Shown: positions 21,445-31,000 of the stretch, in pieces | Layout: every line of letters starts with the position of its first letter | Numbering within the stretch: position 1 is the first letter of the stretch | Assembly (NCBI GenBank): GCA_039602395.1 | Contig: JBCNJP010000025.1 | Location: forward strand, 48,813,980-48,877,979 | From: Deinandra increscens subsp. villosa | Lineage: Eukaryota > Streptophyta > Magnoliopsida > Asterales > Asteraceae | Length of the DNA: 64,000 nucleotides | Reading direction: 5' to 3' | Notes under the pieces: model-generated | Told to the model about the DNA's origin: nothing | The model's input: the letters and a program-made list of their open reading frames with translations, nothing else | The model's database searches: none | Translations under genes and position numbers: made by a program

Positions 21445-21457
21445 TGGTATCAAAGCC
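21445..21457 (+). promoter_or_regulatory. primer-binding site of gypsy 1
   Basis: TGGTATCAAAGCC lies three bases after the LTR. It matches the 3' end of initiator Met-tRNA with one change. Confidence 0.8.
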
Positions 21458-21619
21458 AAGGTTATAGGGAACTAGGTTGCATTAGTAGGACCTAGACTAT
21501 AGCCTAAGCTCTGTTAGTATCATATCGCCTGTGCCATACGTGATACTTCTGCTTGATTGTTATACTTGTTTATAACTAACCTATAACTATTATTATGACA
21601 TGGAAACTTTTGTCACAAC

Positions 21620-22627
21620 ATGTCTTCCTCTGAGCCCATGGAGATATCATCCGATTCTGATGACGAGTTGTCGATCATCCCCGACCCGTTGGAGCCCATG
21701 CCGCCGTCTCCAGAGTATGTACCTGATTCGCCTACATACGAGCCATCCTCTCATGTTCCTGCACCAGCTGTTGACCAGCCTCGTTCCCCTACGAGTGTCC
21801 TAGACTTCGCTGTTTCAGATGATTCAGACTCCGACGAGGAGCCTGACGAGACTGCCCCGTTCGATGTAGCCATCACTCCTGCTGATCTGCCCGCGGATGG
21901 AGATACTCTTGTGGTTACTCTGAGACCTGGACTCCCTTCTTCTCCCGATCGTGATCCCTCTTTCCGACCTTATCGTAGCACTCCTGGTGGACCCTTGCGG
22001 ATGTACACTCCCCGCAAATCTGTTATCCGTCGTCATATTCGCTTTTCTGAGCCTGTTGTTCCTGAGGGATCTACCCTCAAGCGTTCTAGATCATCCGATT
22101 TCTGTCCTATTCCTCCTGTGTCTGATCCGCTTCCTCTAAAGAAGCGTATGAGGATCCCTGATAGCACTTTCGAGGTGGGTGAGTCATCTACTGCTGCAGC
22201 CCCAATTGAGCCCTCTACAACCCCTCCAACTCCACCTGGCACTGGCATTCCTCCTCCTGTTTCGTCTGAGACTCCCTTAGAGACTATCTTGTCTTCACTT
22301 CTTGCTGGTGTGGCTCATCGTGATGACGACATCCAGCGCATGCAGTCGATCCTTCAGACTCTTGCGCCCTCCTCTTTGATTGCACCTCTTGTGACCCGTG
22401 TGTCTGCCCTAGAGGAGCACCTTACCTCTTTCAGCCACTCTCTTGACTCTCTTCATGCACACATGTCTGGCATGTGTGGCATTACTGCTGATACCCGTAT
22501 AGCTGTTGAGGAGTTTGCTGCCCGTGTTCCCACTGCTGAGGAGTTTGCCCAGACACTTCAGTTTCTGTTGACGATCATCACACAGATTGCAGATGTTCTG
22601 GCTCTGCTTGATCATACTTCACCATAG
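21620..22627 (+). CDS. pre-gag ORF ('ORF0') of gypsy 1, 335 aa, unknown function
   Basis: It is fully open from ATG 21620 to TAG 22627, between the primer-binding site and gag. I recognise no named domain. It is acidic and Ser/Pro-rich at the N-terminus. The middle has SFRPYRSTPGGPLRMYT and RKSVIRR, then LPLKKRMRIPDSTFEVGE, a Thr/Pro linker, and a C-terminal region of amphipathic helices (LETILSSLLAGVAHRDDDI, then QTLQFLLTIITQIADVL). Gypsy 2 has a homologous ORF at the same place (55531-56625) with the same two motifs, so this is part of the element and not random. A regulatory or RNA-binding role is possible but unproven. Confidence 0.75.
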   Translation: MSSSEPMEISSDSDDELSIIPDPLEPMPPSPEYVPDSPTYEPSSHVPAPAVDQPRSPTSVLDFAVSDDSDSDEEPDETAPFDVAITPADLPADGDTLVVTLRPGLPSSPDRDPSFRPYRSTPGGPLRMYTPRKSVIRRHIRFSEPVVPEGSTLKRSRSSDFCPIPPVSDPLPLKKRMRIPDSTFEVGESSTAAAPIEPSTTPPTPPGTGIPPPVSSETPLETILSSLLAGVAHRDDDIQRMQSILQTLAPSSLIAPLVTRVSALEEHLTSFSHSLDSLHAHMSGMCGITADTRIAVEEFAARVPTAEEFAQTLQFLLTIITQIADVLALLDHTSP

Positions 22628-22911
22628 TTTGAGATGTTGTAACTTAGGGGTATCTGTTAACCCCTACTTATTAATGTATGAACGACTTGTATTTTGATGT
22701 GGAACTGCGTTTCCACAAGACAATATTTGTATCCATTATGAATCTTGTAAACAAGTAATCTATGTTGATGATGGTAATGTTTCTCTACTTATTATGTTGT
22801 GATGTATTGATTATTGTGTATGCTGTGGTTGAATTTATGTATGTCATGTCTATGTATTGACTTACTTTATCATGTCTTATTCTTTCTTTTGCCATTGTGA
22901 AATTAAGAAAC

Positions 22912-23807
22912 ATACCGCCTAGAAGACAACCATGTGTTCGCGTCAACCGGGACACCCCTCCCCCTGTCATGGATGCTGCTGCTATTGAAGCCCTTGTGAC
23001 TCAGCGCATTACGGATGCCCTAGCTGCCGCGGAAGCAGACCATTCCACTGCCTCTAACGGCCGAAACCGTTCCCCTAATGGTAAGCTGAAGACTTCTTTA
23101 AGTGATAAACAGACCACTAGTTACAATTGTGAAGAATTGCCTTCAAATGTTGGAATAACGTTTCAGGTGGTCGCTACTGCACTTACAAAGATTTTATGAG
23201 TTGTAAGCCCACTAAGTTTAAGGGTACGGAAGGTGCTGTTGGACTGATCCGATGGTTTGAAAAGACCGAATCTGTGTTCCGTATGTGCAACTGCCCCGAT
23301 GGTTACAAAGTGAAGTATGCCACCTGCACTTTCAGTGAAGGAGTTCTTTCTTGGTGGAATTCGTATGCTGAATCTCTCGGCCCTGATCTTGCTTATGCCA
23401 TGTCATGGGATGACATGAAGGTACTCATGGGAGGCGAGTACTGTCCTCGTGAGGAACTTCAGAGATTGGAAGTAGAGTTTTGGAACTTGACTATGATCGG
23501 AGCTGGCATTGGCGGTTATACCAAGCGCTTTCACGAGCTTGCTCACCTGTGCTCTACCATGGTGACACCGCTCTATAAGAAGATTGAAAGGTATGTTTGG
23601 GGACTTTCCCTTGTCATTCAAGGGAACGTTATGTCATCTAGTCCTGAAACGCTTCAAGGTGTCGTGCGTCTAGCACACAGCTTGACCTACCAAGCATCCC
23701 GCCAAGGCACCCAGTTCGCAAAGAAAATGGTTAAAGGTAAAACTGTTGCCCTTCCCATTGCCTCAAGTGAAAGCAAGAAGCCCGACCACAAGCGTAAACG
23801 TGGTCAT
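22912..23807 (+). pseudogene. gypsy 1 gag, 5' part, split by an intron and by the copia insertion
   Basis: Exon 1 (22912-23080) corresponds to the gag start of gypsy 2, but its ATG is now ATA. A GT-AG intron (23081-23166, 86 bases) must be removed to keep frame. Exon 2 holds the retrotransposon gag domain (GLIRWFEKTESVFRM, AHLCSTMVTPLYKKIERYVW, LAHSLTYQA) and the basic DHKRKRGHG. At 23807 the coding sequence stops at the inserted element and resumes at 31766. Gag forms the particle and binds RNA. Confidence 0.85.
23081..23166 (+). other. intron in gypsy 1 gag
   Basis: It runs from donor 'gtaagctg' to acceptor 'aacgtttcag'. The length of 86 is not a multiple of three, so splicing is needed to join the frames. 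It shares the internal block 'acaattgtgaag-attgccttcaa' with the 83-base intron at the same place in gypsy 2. Confidence 0.75.
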
Positions 23808-24165
23808 GGTTGGTACATTATATGTGGCAACGGGCTGGATCGAATAGAGTTTTGAAGACAAAGGTTGACCTAGTTTTGTACTGGCCGAACCTTGGCCGAA
23901 CCCAAGGTTCGGCGGCTCCGAACTCTGGCCGATCTTCAGGTTCGGAGGTCAGGTTTTAGGTGTCTATAAATAGGTCGTTTGTCTTGTAATTTACTAGTTG
24001 TTCATGAGAGCTTGTGTGTGTGAGAACTAGTGTTTTGTACTCTGAATCTCTGTAATCGTTCTATTGGTTAATGAGATTGAGTCGTTTTATTTACATTGCT
24101 TGTTCTCGTTGTTTATCACGTTATTGATGTCGAACTAAACCGATCCACACGCTCCAGCGTTTTCA
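23808..24165 (+). repeat. 5' LTR of the nested copia element
   Basis: It starts ggttggtacatt (the first T is apparently changed to G) and ends ccagcgttttca. A TATA motif, tataaatag, lies at 23964-23972. Paired 'ccgaac' and 'gttcgg' motifs lie in U3. Confidence 0.88.
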
Positions 24166-24167
24166 AG

Positions 24168-24179
24168 TGGTATCAGAGC
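24168..24179 (+). promoter_or_regulatory. primer-binding site of the nested element
   Basis: TGGTATCAGAGC is the exact Met-tRNA site, two bases after the LTR. Confidence 0.88.
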
Positions 24180-24364
24180 TGTTGGCTCTTTCTATGGTCG
24201 AAATCTATCGTTTTTCTTCATTTCGAGACGTTAAACCTTCGGTTAGGGGTGATTGGAAGTGTTTCTGTTTGGTTTTTAATCAATCGAGTCTTCCTGAGTC
24301 ATGTTTTTACCTAACAGAAGCATCTGGTTGTTCAAATTCGATCAAATTCTGAATCTAGTGCGTT

Positions 24365-24595
24365 TTTCCGCGTTCGGCCGAACTCCACGTTCGGTGTAAC
24401 TGCTCCGAACTCCAGGTTCGGAGTACGCTCGGTGTAACCGCTCCGAACTCCAGGTTCGGAGTACGCTCGGCATAACCGCTCCGAACTACAGGTTCGGAGG
24501 TCCCGAAGGTCAGATTCGGAGATGGTTCGGAGGAGTTTCGGAGGGGTTCGGAGGAGGTTCGGAGGTAGATCGGACAAAGTTCGGCGAGGTCCCAG
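24365..24595 (+). repeat. leader array of 'gttcgga' motifs and complements
   Basis: Alternating 'ccgaactcc' and 'ggttcggag' units form many small palindromes in the leader of the nested element. The first part repeats a unit of about 45 bases three times (24395-24500). Confidence 0.75.
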
Positions 24596-24670
24596 CCAGG
24601 GGCTCTGCCCCTGGACCCCGCCAGGGGCTGCCGCCCCTTGGACCCCGCTTCTCAGGGGCGCTGCCCCTGA
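24596..24670 (+). repeat. three tandem GC-rich hairpins in the leader
   Basis: Each has a stem of about 8 bp: ccaggggc-tct-gcccctgg (24596-24614), ccaggggc-tgcc-gccccttgg (24621-24641) and tcaggggc-gct-gcccctga (24652-24670). They are separated by 'accccg'-type linkers. They are much more GC-rich than the rest of the element and close to the primer-binding site, where packaging or dimerisation signals often lie. Confidence 0.75.
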
Positions 24671-24734
24671 ACCCCCGTTAGGTGGGAATTTTACAGAAGC
24701 GGATCAGTTATCGAGTTTACCCTTGATTCGGTAG

Positions 24735-25717
24735 CTGTGGGGTGTTATGTTTGAAGAAAATCCAGATTCCGATATTTGTTACGAGTTAGTGATCGAATTT
24801 CAAGAAATGAGTTTGTGGGTAGTCATTGTTGTTCTTGATGATGGACAGAGATTCAAGAATACGTGTTTCTGATGATGGACAGAGATTCGGAGACATGGTT
24901 ATGATTACTTGGGAACGTTTGTCGGAGATTATCATTCTACACAAACTGAAGATTAAATGAGATTAAAGATTCCGTTGCGGGCCACTTGAGTTTATCATTC
25001 CACTACAAGGATTTATGCCTGGGGTTGGAATCATAAGAAAGTTGAAGATTTGAATATGTCACTTGTTTAGGGGGAAATTGGGGACCCTAAAACCTTTCAA
25101 AGTTTCATAATTGAAAAAGTGAATATTCAAAAGCAATCAGTTCAGGGATGATGGTGGTTTTTGATCTTCATGGAAATGTGGTATATTCTGATGTTCGTGC
25201 GAACCGATATGTCAAAGTTTTCAGTTATGGTTTGGAACTTTCTGTCATATGCCCGATACTTTCTTGAGTTGTCGAAAGACTTGGTCAGATTCCAGTCTGC
25301 AACGAGATATACGTTTACCGGAGTAATATATTGGGATGGATTTGATGCTGAGGGGGAATTTCCGTGATTGAAGATGCTGATCGTGTCTGTTTTCATAAAG
25401 ATCAGAATGTGTTACAATTCGGTGAAGATTGAAGATTATTATCAAGACGCAGTGATGTTCGTGTGTCTTTACAATTTCCGGATACAACTTATGAAGTGAA
25501 CCATTATCATACATGCCGGTTCCAATTGGATGGTTGTGCTTGAAGCTAGGGGGAATTTTATTGGTTGTGGAGATTGTACAAGATTCGAATTGTGTCCTGC
25601 ATACCTGATGATTCGGTCAAGGGGAGTTTGTTAAAGATAGAGGCGTCTGCAACAAGCTGACTGAAGATTGCTAGAAGATCAATGTCTGGATTCGACAGTA
25701 ACGTCCAAGGGGGAATT
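24735..25717 (+). other. non-coding segment with repeated polypurine-tract-like motifs
   Basis: Five motifs of the form agggggaatt/aggggagttt occur at 25068-25079, 25350-25361, 25547-25559, 25619-25629 and 25707-25718. The last stands directly before a TG that opens an LTR-like unit. Sireviruses are known to carry multiplied polypurine tracts before the 3' LTR (family knowledge), so this looks like a 3' end region now in the middle of the element. No coding potential is seen. Confidence 0.6.
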
Positions 25718-26075
25718 TGTTAGTGTATGAACCTTGTGTGGCCGTTACTGTTCGAATTGACGAACAGACTGATTTGAGAGTGGACAAAGTCTGGGGTCCG
25801 AGCCTCGGCCGAACTCAAGGTTCGGAGGCTCCGAACCTTGGCCGAACTCCAGGTTCGGAGGTCCCAGGTTCGGCCCAGAATGAAATAGTATAAATAGTGA
25901 AGTCTTTGTATTTCATTGTAAGTTTTTGTCCAGTGTCTTCTCAGATCAATGTGTTGAGAGGGGAGGTTCTGTCCGACCTCCCCGGAGCTTAATCGTTTGT
26001 ATACTCCTTCGAGTTTATGATAATACATTCAACACAATATATGATCAAAACTTCACGTCTGATCCAGTAGAATCA
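25718..26075 (+). repeat. internal, diverged LTR-like unit
   Basis: It opens TGTTAGTGTATG right after a purine tract and ends GTAGAATCA. Its 358 bases equal the length of the element's own LTRs. It has the same layout: 'ccgaac/gttcgg' pairs, TATA (tataaata, 25889-25896), then a T-rich part. Its sequence is clearly different from the outer LTRs, and no primer-binding site follows it. Confidence 0.6.
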
Positions 26076-26336
26076 AATGCTGTAGGTGCTTGTTTCGAGT
26101 TCAGTTGAATGTGTTAGGGTAACCATCTGATACTATGCTAGTATGACTATAAGACATAAACGAAACTTGCTTGATTATTTCGTCGAGACACATCATCGAC
26201 CTGACGTATTGGTGTGATCTGTCGAGCGTACTCCGAAAAATGAAATAAGAGCAAAACACAGAATAAGAGATGTTCTGGTCGTATGCGATGTTTTCAGTTT
26301 TGCAAAGACTTAAACTTGTTTGATTTTCTTTATTTT

Positions 26337-26591
26337 GTCAAACGACTCGGCCTTTCTCTGCGTATCGAAAGATCGAGCCTGATTGGTGTTCGATTAACGT
26401 ACTGCTTCATTTTCTTTGAGTGTTTCGTATAACTCATCGGACTTTCTCTGCGCTGTGCGGAAGCACCGACCTGATTGTTGTTGGGTCTATACAATTTGCT
26501 GCTTTGATTTTTCATTTGCTTATGTTTCCTAAACAATCGGACTTTCTCTGCATGCCTACGGCAGCTCGACCTGATTGTGTGTTTGTTTAGG
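26337..26591 (+). ncRNA. three tandem conserved stem-loops before the post-pol ORF
   Basis: Units at 26337-26398, 26427-26492 and 26528-26591 share the core tcgg(a/c)ctttctctgc ... cga(g/c)cctgattg. Each has its own outer stem: gtcaaacga with tcgattaac, gtataac with gtctatac, cctaaaca with tgtttagg. Each also has its own inner hairpin: atc-gaaa-gat, gtgc-ggaa-gcac, tgcc-tac-ggca. Each unit is followed by a 'ctgctttattttt'-like sequence. The same three units occur in the minus-strand element (43458-43700). Different bases keeping the same pairings point to selection on RNA structure. It is annotated as a cis-acting RNA structure, not as a separate transcript. Confidence 0.75.
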
Positions 26592-28049
26592 GTTCTGCTT
26601 TATTTTTGCATGAAACACCAAGAACGTTAAATCTCTGAGGAAATCAAATTCTGTGAATAATACAAAAATAATAAGAATAAGCCAGATTGCCAATATGTCT
26701 GATTGTGTGGGTTTTCATAATATCAATGCTTGCTTAATACATCTTAACATATCAGAAAGCTATAAAAATTGATCTACCCGAGCTGAAATAAACTGAAAAG
26801 TTGTATTTGCTGCCAACTTGACTTGCATGCTGATTAAAAATGAAATTGAAGTGTGTCTGATGCATATTTGACCGATATGATCTCGCGTCTGGATCTTTCT
26901 CACAAAAATACTTAATTTATTTCAGTTCTAGTTATTTGATTTCAATTCTGTTTTGGTTTGTTTCTTTGAAGAATTGTAAAATCTCAAAAAGATTTTAGGT
27001 GTGTTTTAGCATAATTTTAGAAAAATTCAAAAAGATGTTTGGTGTGTTTGAAAATTTACAAAATATCAAAAAGATTTTGATTCTGTTTTATTTTCGATCA
27101 ACCGTTGGTGAAAGATTACAAATTATGCCGGGAACAACCAAAAGGACTTGATTTCAGAAATTTCATCATAAAATTGAACAAGTTTGTATCAAATTGTTTA
27201 AATTTTAAAACTTTGGGGTTCAATTTGAAGATTCATCAAACTTAGGGTTAAATTTGAAAAATTTTGGAAATGACCTAACTTGAGGCTCGGAGGTCCGAGC
27301 TTGGGGCTCGGAGGTCCGAATGCTGAAGCTCGGTGGTCCGAACGAGGAGTTCGGAGGGAGCTCGGAGAGAGTTCGGGGGGTCCGAGGTAGGAGTTCGGAC
27401 GTGTTCGGTGAAATCCCTTGGTCCGAACGAGGAGTTCGGAGGGAGCTCGGAGGTCCGAACGGGATGACCTATAAATACTCCGAATCAGGAGTTCGGAGGT
27501 CATATTTTCCTGTTGACTCCGAACGCTACCGAACGGCTGCCAAAATTTTTAATTTTCCAAAAACAGTGTTGTTTGAGTATTTTGAGTACAGATTCAGGTA
27601 GATACTGTATTTCCGAGTACTGGGGTGTACTTCTTTGTGGTTTTTGATCATTAATGTGTGTGATTTCTGTGAATAACCGTTCCGACTGTTAACTAAAACT
27701 CAGATCTGAAATAACTCAATGTAAACAGGCTTTTAAATGTGAAAAACTGGCTTCTGTGTGTTTGTTATCATAAACCGACAATAGGTGTGTATTGATTTTA
27801 GTTAATTTGGCCGGAATCGCTATTTTTCAAATTCAAATCGTCGGAGATGCTCGAGCTCCGAACCTGGGGTTCGGAGGCTCCGAACGTGTGTTTCGGAGCA
27901 GGCTCGGACAAAGCTCCGAACTTGTAGTTCGGAGCAGGCTCGGACAGAGTTCGGCCAAACTAAATTTTGAGTCAAAAAGTTGTTGTTTTATGCAATTGAC
28001 AATGATTTGACGAATTTGGTGATTTTATCTGTTAATAATATGACATTTA
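26592..28049 (+). other. non-coding region upstream of the post-pol ORF
   Basis: It is homologous to 42540-43450 of the minus-strand element (for example 'ttgctgccaacttgacttgc' and 'tctcgcgtctggatctttct'). It holds two further arrays of 'ggttcggagg'-type motifs (about 27280-27500 and 27840-27960). No ORF of note. Confidence 0.65.
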
Positions 28050-28070
28050 ATGAACTTTTCATGTTATGTG

Positions 28071-28077
28071 TTTTCAG
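28071..28077 (+). promoter_or_regulatory. possible 3' splice site before the post-pol ORF
   Basis: 'atgttatgtgttttcag' ends two bases before the ATG at 28080. Splicing here would skip an upstream in-frame ATG at 28050 and put the ATG of the main ORF near the 5' end of a subgenomic mRNA. The matching donor was not identified. Confidence 0.4.
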
Positions 28078-28079
28078 AA

Positions 28080-31000
28080 ATGGCTGTGAATTTAAAAGTT
28101 GGAGATAAACATAATGTCTGTGCACATCTCGGTGTTGGAATATCAAAGCTTGAACATTTTGGTGGAAATGGCATATTTGATTTCCTGAGACGTTCCAGGA
28201 TTCATTATGCTATAACAACAACATGTGATGTGTATCGGGATATAATCTTGGAATTCTGGAGCAATGCACGAACGATAACTGACGGTCCGATCAGAATTTC
28301 AGCAACAGTTCAAAATCAGACAGTTGAATTCACTGAAGCAGATATCAGAAGGGTGTTACACTTGGAGTCTGATACATTGAATGCACCGTTAGCATTTCCG
28401 CATGAAGATAATGTTGCATTTTTGAAGCGTATCTGGTATTCTGATGATCCAAGTAAAGAGTGGGTCTACAAGTCATCATTGAGCGTACCTTACAAGTATT
28501 TGGTGCATGTGCTGCTAGTGTGTCTGGGACACAGGATTTCAGGGTTTGATGAAGTTCCTCAGATCACAATTTCTCTGCTGAATGCCTTAGTAATGAATCG
28601 TCCTTACAACATTTCTGGGATGATTTTCCATTACATGAGAGACAATCTCACTCAGAGACAGAAGAAAGCGGCTATTTATCCAAGATTCATTCAGATGATC
28701 TTGAATGACTTGTATCCAAACTTGGTGAAGAATGAGAATCAGAAGATGATATTGAAACACATGACAGAAGCTAGTGTTGGTGCTTTGGCATCTTATCAGA
28801 AGATGGCACCTGAGTTGAAGCCCAAATTTAAACGCCTGATTGGTCATTTGGCGAATCCTGATTATGTTGCACCAGCAGCTGGTGCACCACGCCATAGCCA
28901 AGACAGTGATTCAGATGAGTTGGATTACAGTTGGATTGTGGACAGAAATCAGAATCCACAACAAGGACGTGTGAAAAGACCAAAGAGACGAACTCCGGTT
29001 GCTCAAGAGCCGGATGTTCAAGCCCCGATTGGCTCTGAACCAGCAGTATCTCAACCTGCTGTGTCTCAACCAGCTGTGTCTCAGCCAGTTGTGTCTGAAA
29101 CTGTAAGTGTGACTGAGACAGCTGCAGTGAATACGTTGATTGATGAATCTGATGAATCTGATGATGATGATGAGTTTCTGAATATGGGGGCTGACTCTGA
29201 AGACGTATCGGATACAAACGATCCGTTTGTCCGAGTCTTGATTAATTCAAAGTTTGTGAAGTTGAGAAAATGTAGTGATGCTCATCTAGCATATCGTCTG
29301 GGCCAGAACAAAAGCAATGACCGATACCAGGGTCGTGTGTATGATCAAGTAGCCTCATCTGCTTCTGACGAAGATTATGATCCTTCAGCTGATTCTGTAC
29401 ATGGTAAAGGAAAGCAATCAGTTGCTGGTTCCAAACGAAGATTGAAGTCCATATCAGCTGGTGGTAAAGGCAAGAAGAGAAGGACTCAGCAATATGTTTT
29501 ACAGCCTCGTTCTGGGATGTCTTCTTCTTCTGTGTCTGTGCCAGAAGTTACTACTACGGTTCAGACTTCGGTGTCTGATGTGCAGGCTGATTTCTTGCGT
29601 GATCTGATGAATGCAACAAGATCGACAACTGTGAGCACGGCACCTTCAGCGAGTGCTGGTGCGCAGTTTGTTCCTCAGTCTATGGGTTCTACACCCACAA
29701 CCCCGGTGTTTTCCACAGCTACTACTACAAATGCTTCTCCAGACATCAACTTCAATTTTGAGCAAGGTTCTGTGTCGTTTTCTCAGGCTAGTATTCTTCA
29801 GAGTGCTCTTCAAGATCAGCAACAACAGCTTGATAGTCTGAAGTCTATAGTTGGTAAGCTACAGACTAGTAATGAAGAATTGAGGGCAGAGAATTTGGCT
29901 AAAGATAAACAAATTCAACGTTTGAGCCTTGCAAGTGAAACTCAGAATTCAATGCTTGTGACGATGAGTGAGCAAATAAAATTTTTGATGGAAAAGTTTA
30001 AAGCTCAGGGGGAGATTGGTGATGGATCAGGGTGTCGAGAAGAGTTTATGGATTACTTGAATGATGATCCCGATCAAGATGATCAAGGGAATGTAGGTGG
30101 AGGATCAGGCCCAACCGGTAATGTTAGTTCGGGTGCTGGGACATCTACATCCCAGGGGGAGAAGGATTCAATAGAAGCGATGCCGATTTCGTCAATCCCG
30201 TCCAATCAAGCTGGTACTAGTTTGAAAGAATTCCAGCATATTATTGAAAACTTAGAAGAAGGAGAGATTGCTGGTGATCTAACAGCTGAACAGCTTAAAG
30301 CAGTGTTTGAGTTGAATGATGAAGAAATGAGGAAAGTTTCTGAAGCTGAACCAGAGAAATATGAATCATCTGATCCAGAGTCTGATGACGACATTGAAGG
30401 GATTTTTGATGAAGAGATTGAAATTGAAGACATTACATCAGAAGAATACCCGGAGATGTATTCAAATGTCAACGATAATAAGTCTGGTGATGATTTTGAA
30501 GTATTTCCTGAAGAAAAGGTTACTGAAGCGGAGGAGAGATTGAAGAAGAAAGAATCAGAGAAACCTGAAGATCCAACGGTCAAGGAGTTTAAAGAACAGA
30601 AACAACGTTGGGTGATGGATGAATATATGAAAGAATTCCATGCCAACTATGTTCCTCCTGCTAAGCCGATTATTCAAAGACCGTACTTTAAGTTCAAGGG
30701 TCAAGTCTCAGGTGATATAATCAGTTGGATGTATTCTGCGAGGTTGAAGTGTTATGGGGTTAAACGTCAAAATGGTGTTCAATACTTTAAGCGTGCGAGA
30801 GATTTTAGTAGTCTACCAGTGTGGGATGTGCGAGAACTGTCTAGAAAGCCTTTCTGTAATTATGAGAATGATGATGTGGGCTTTCATTTCAAGAAGATGT
30901 TAGAGAGAGAATGCAGAGAAGGGTTTAAGTTCTTGAATCCTCAGAGACCTAAAAGACGTCGATCTCGCACCAGAATACATGAAAGAACTGGTAAGAAGCT

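Noticed and set aside
28587..29217. Minus-strand ORFs opposite the 1095-aa ORF (also 30206-30646)
   Set aside because: Shadows of the acidic, Ser-rich plus-strand frame; no independent support.
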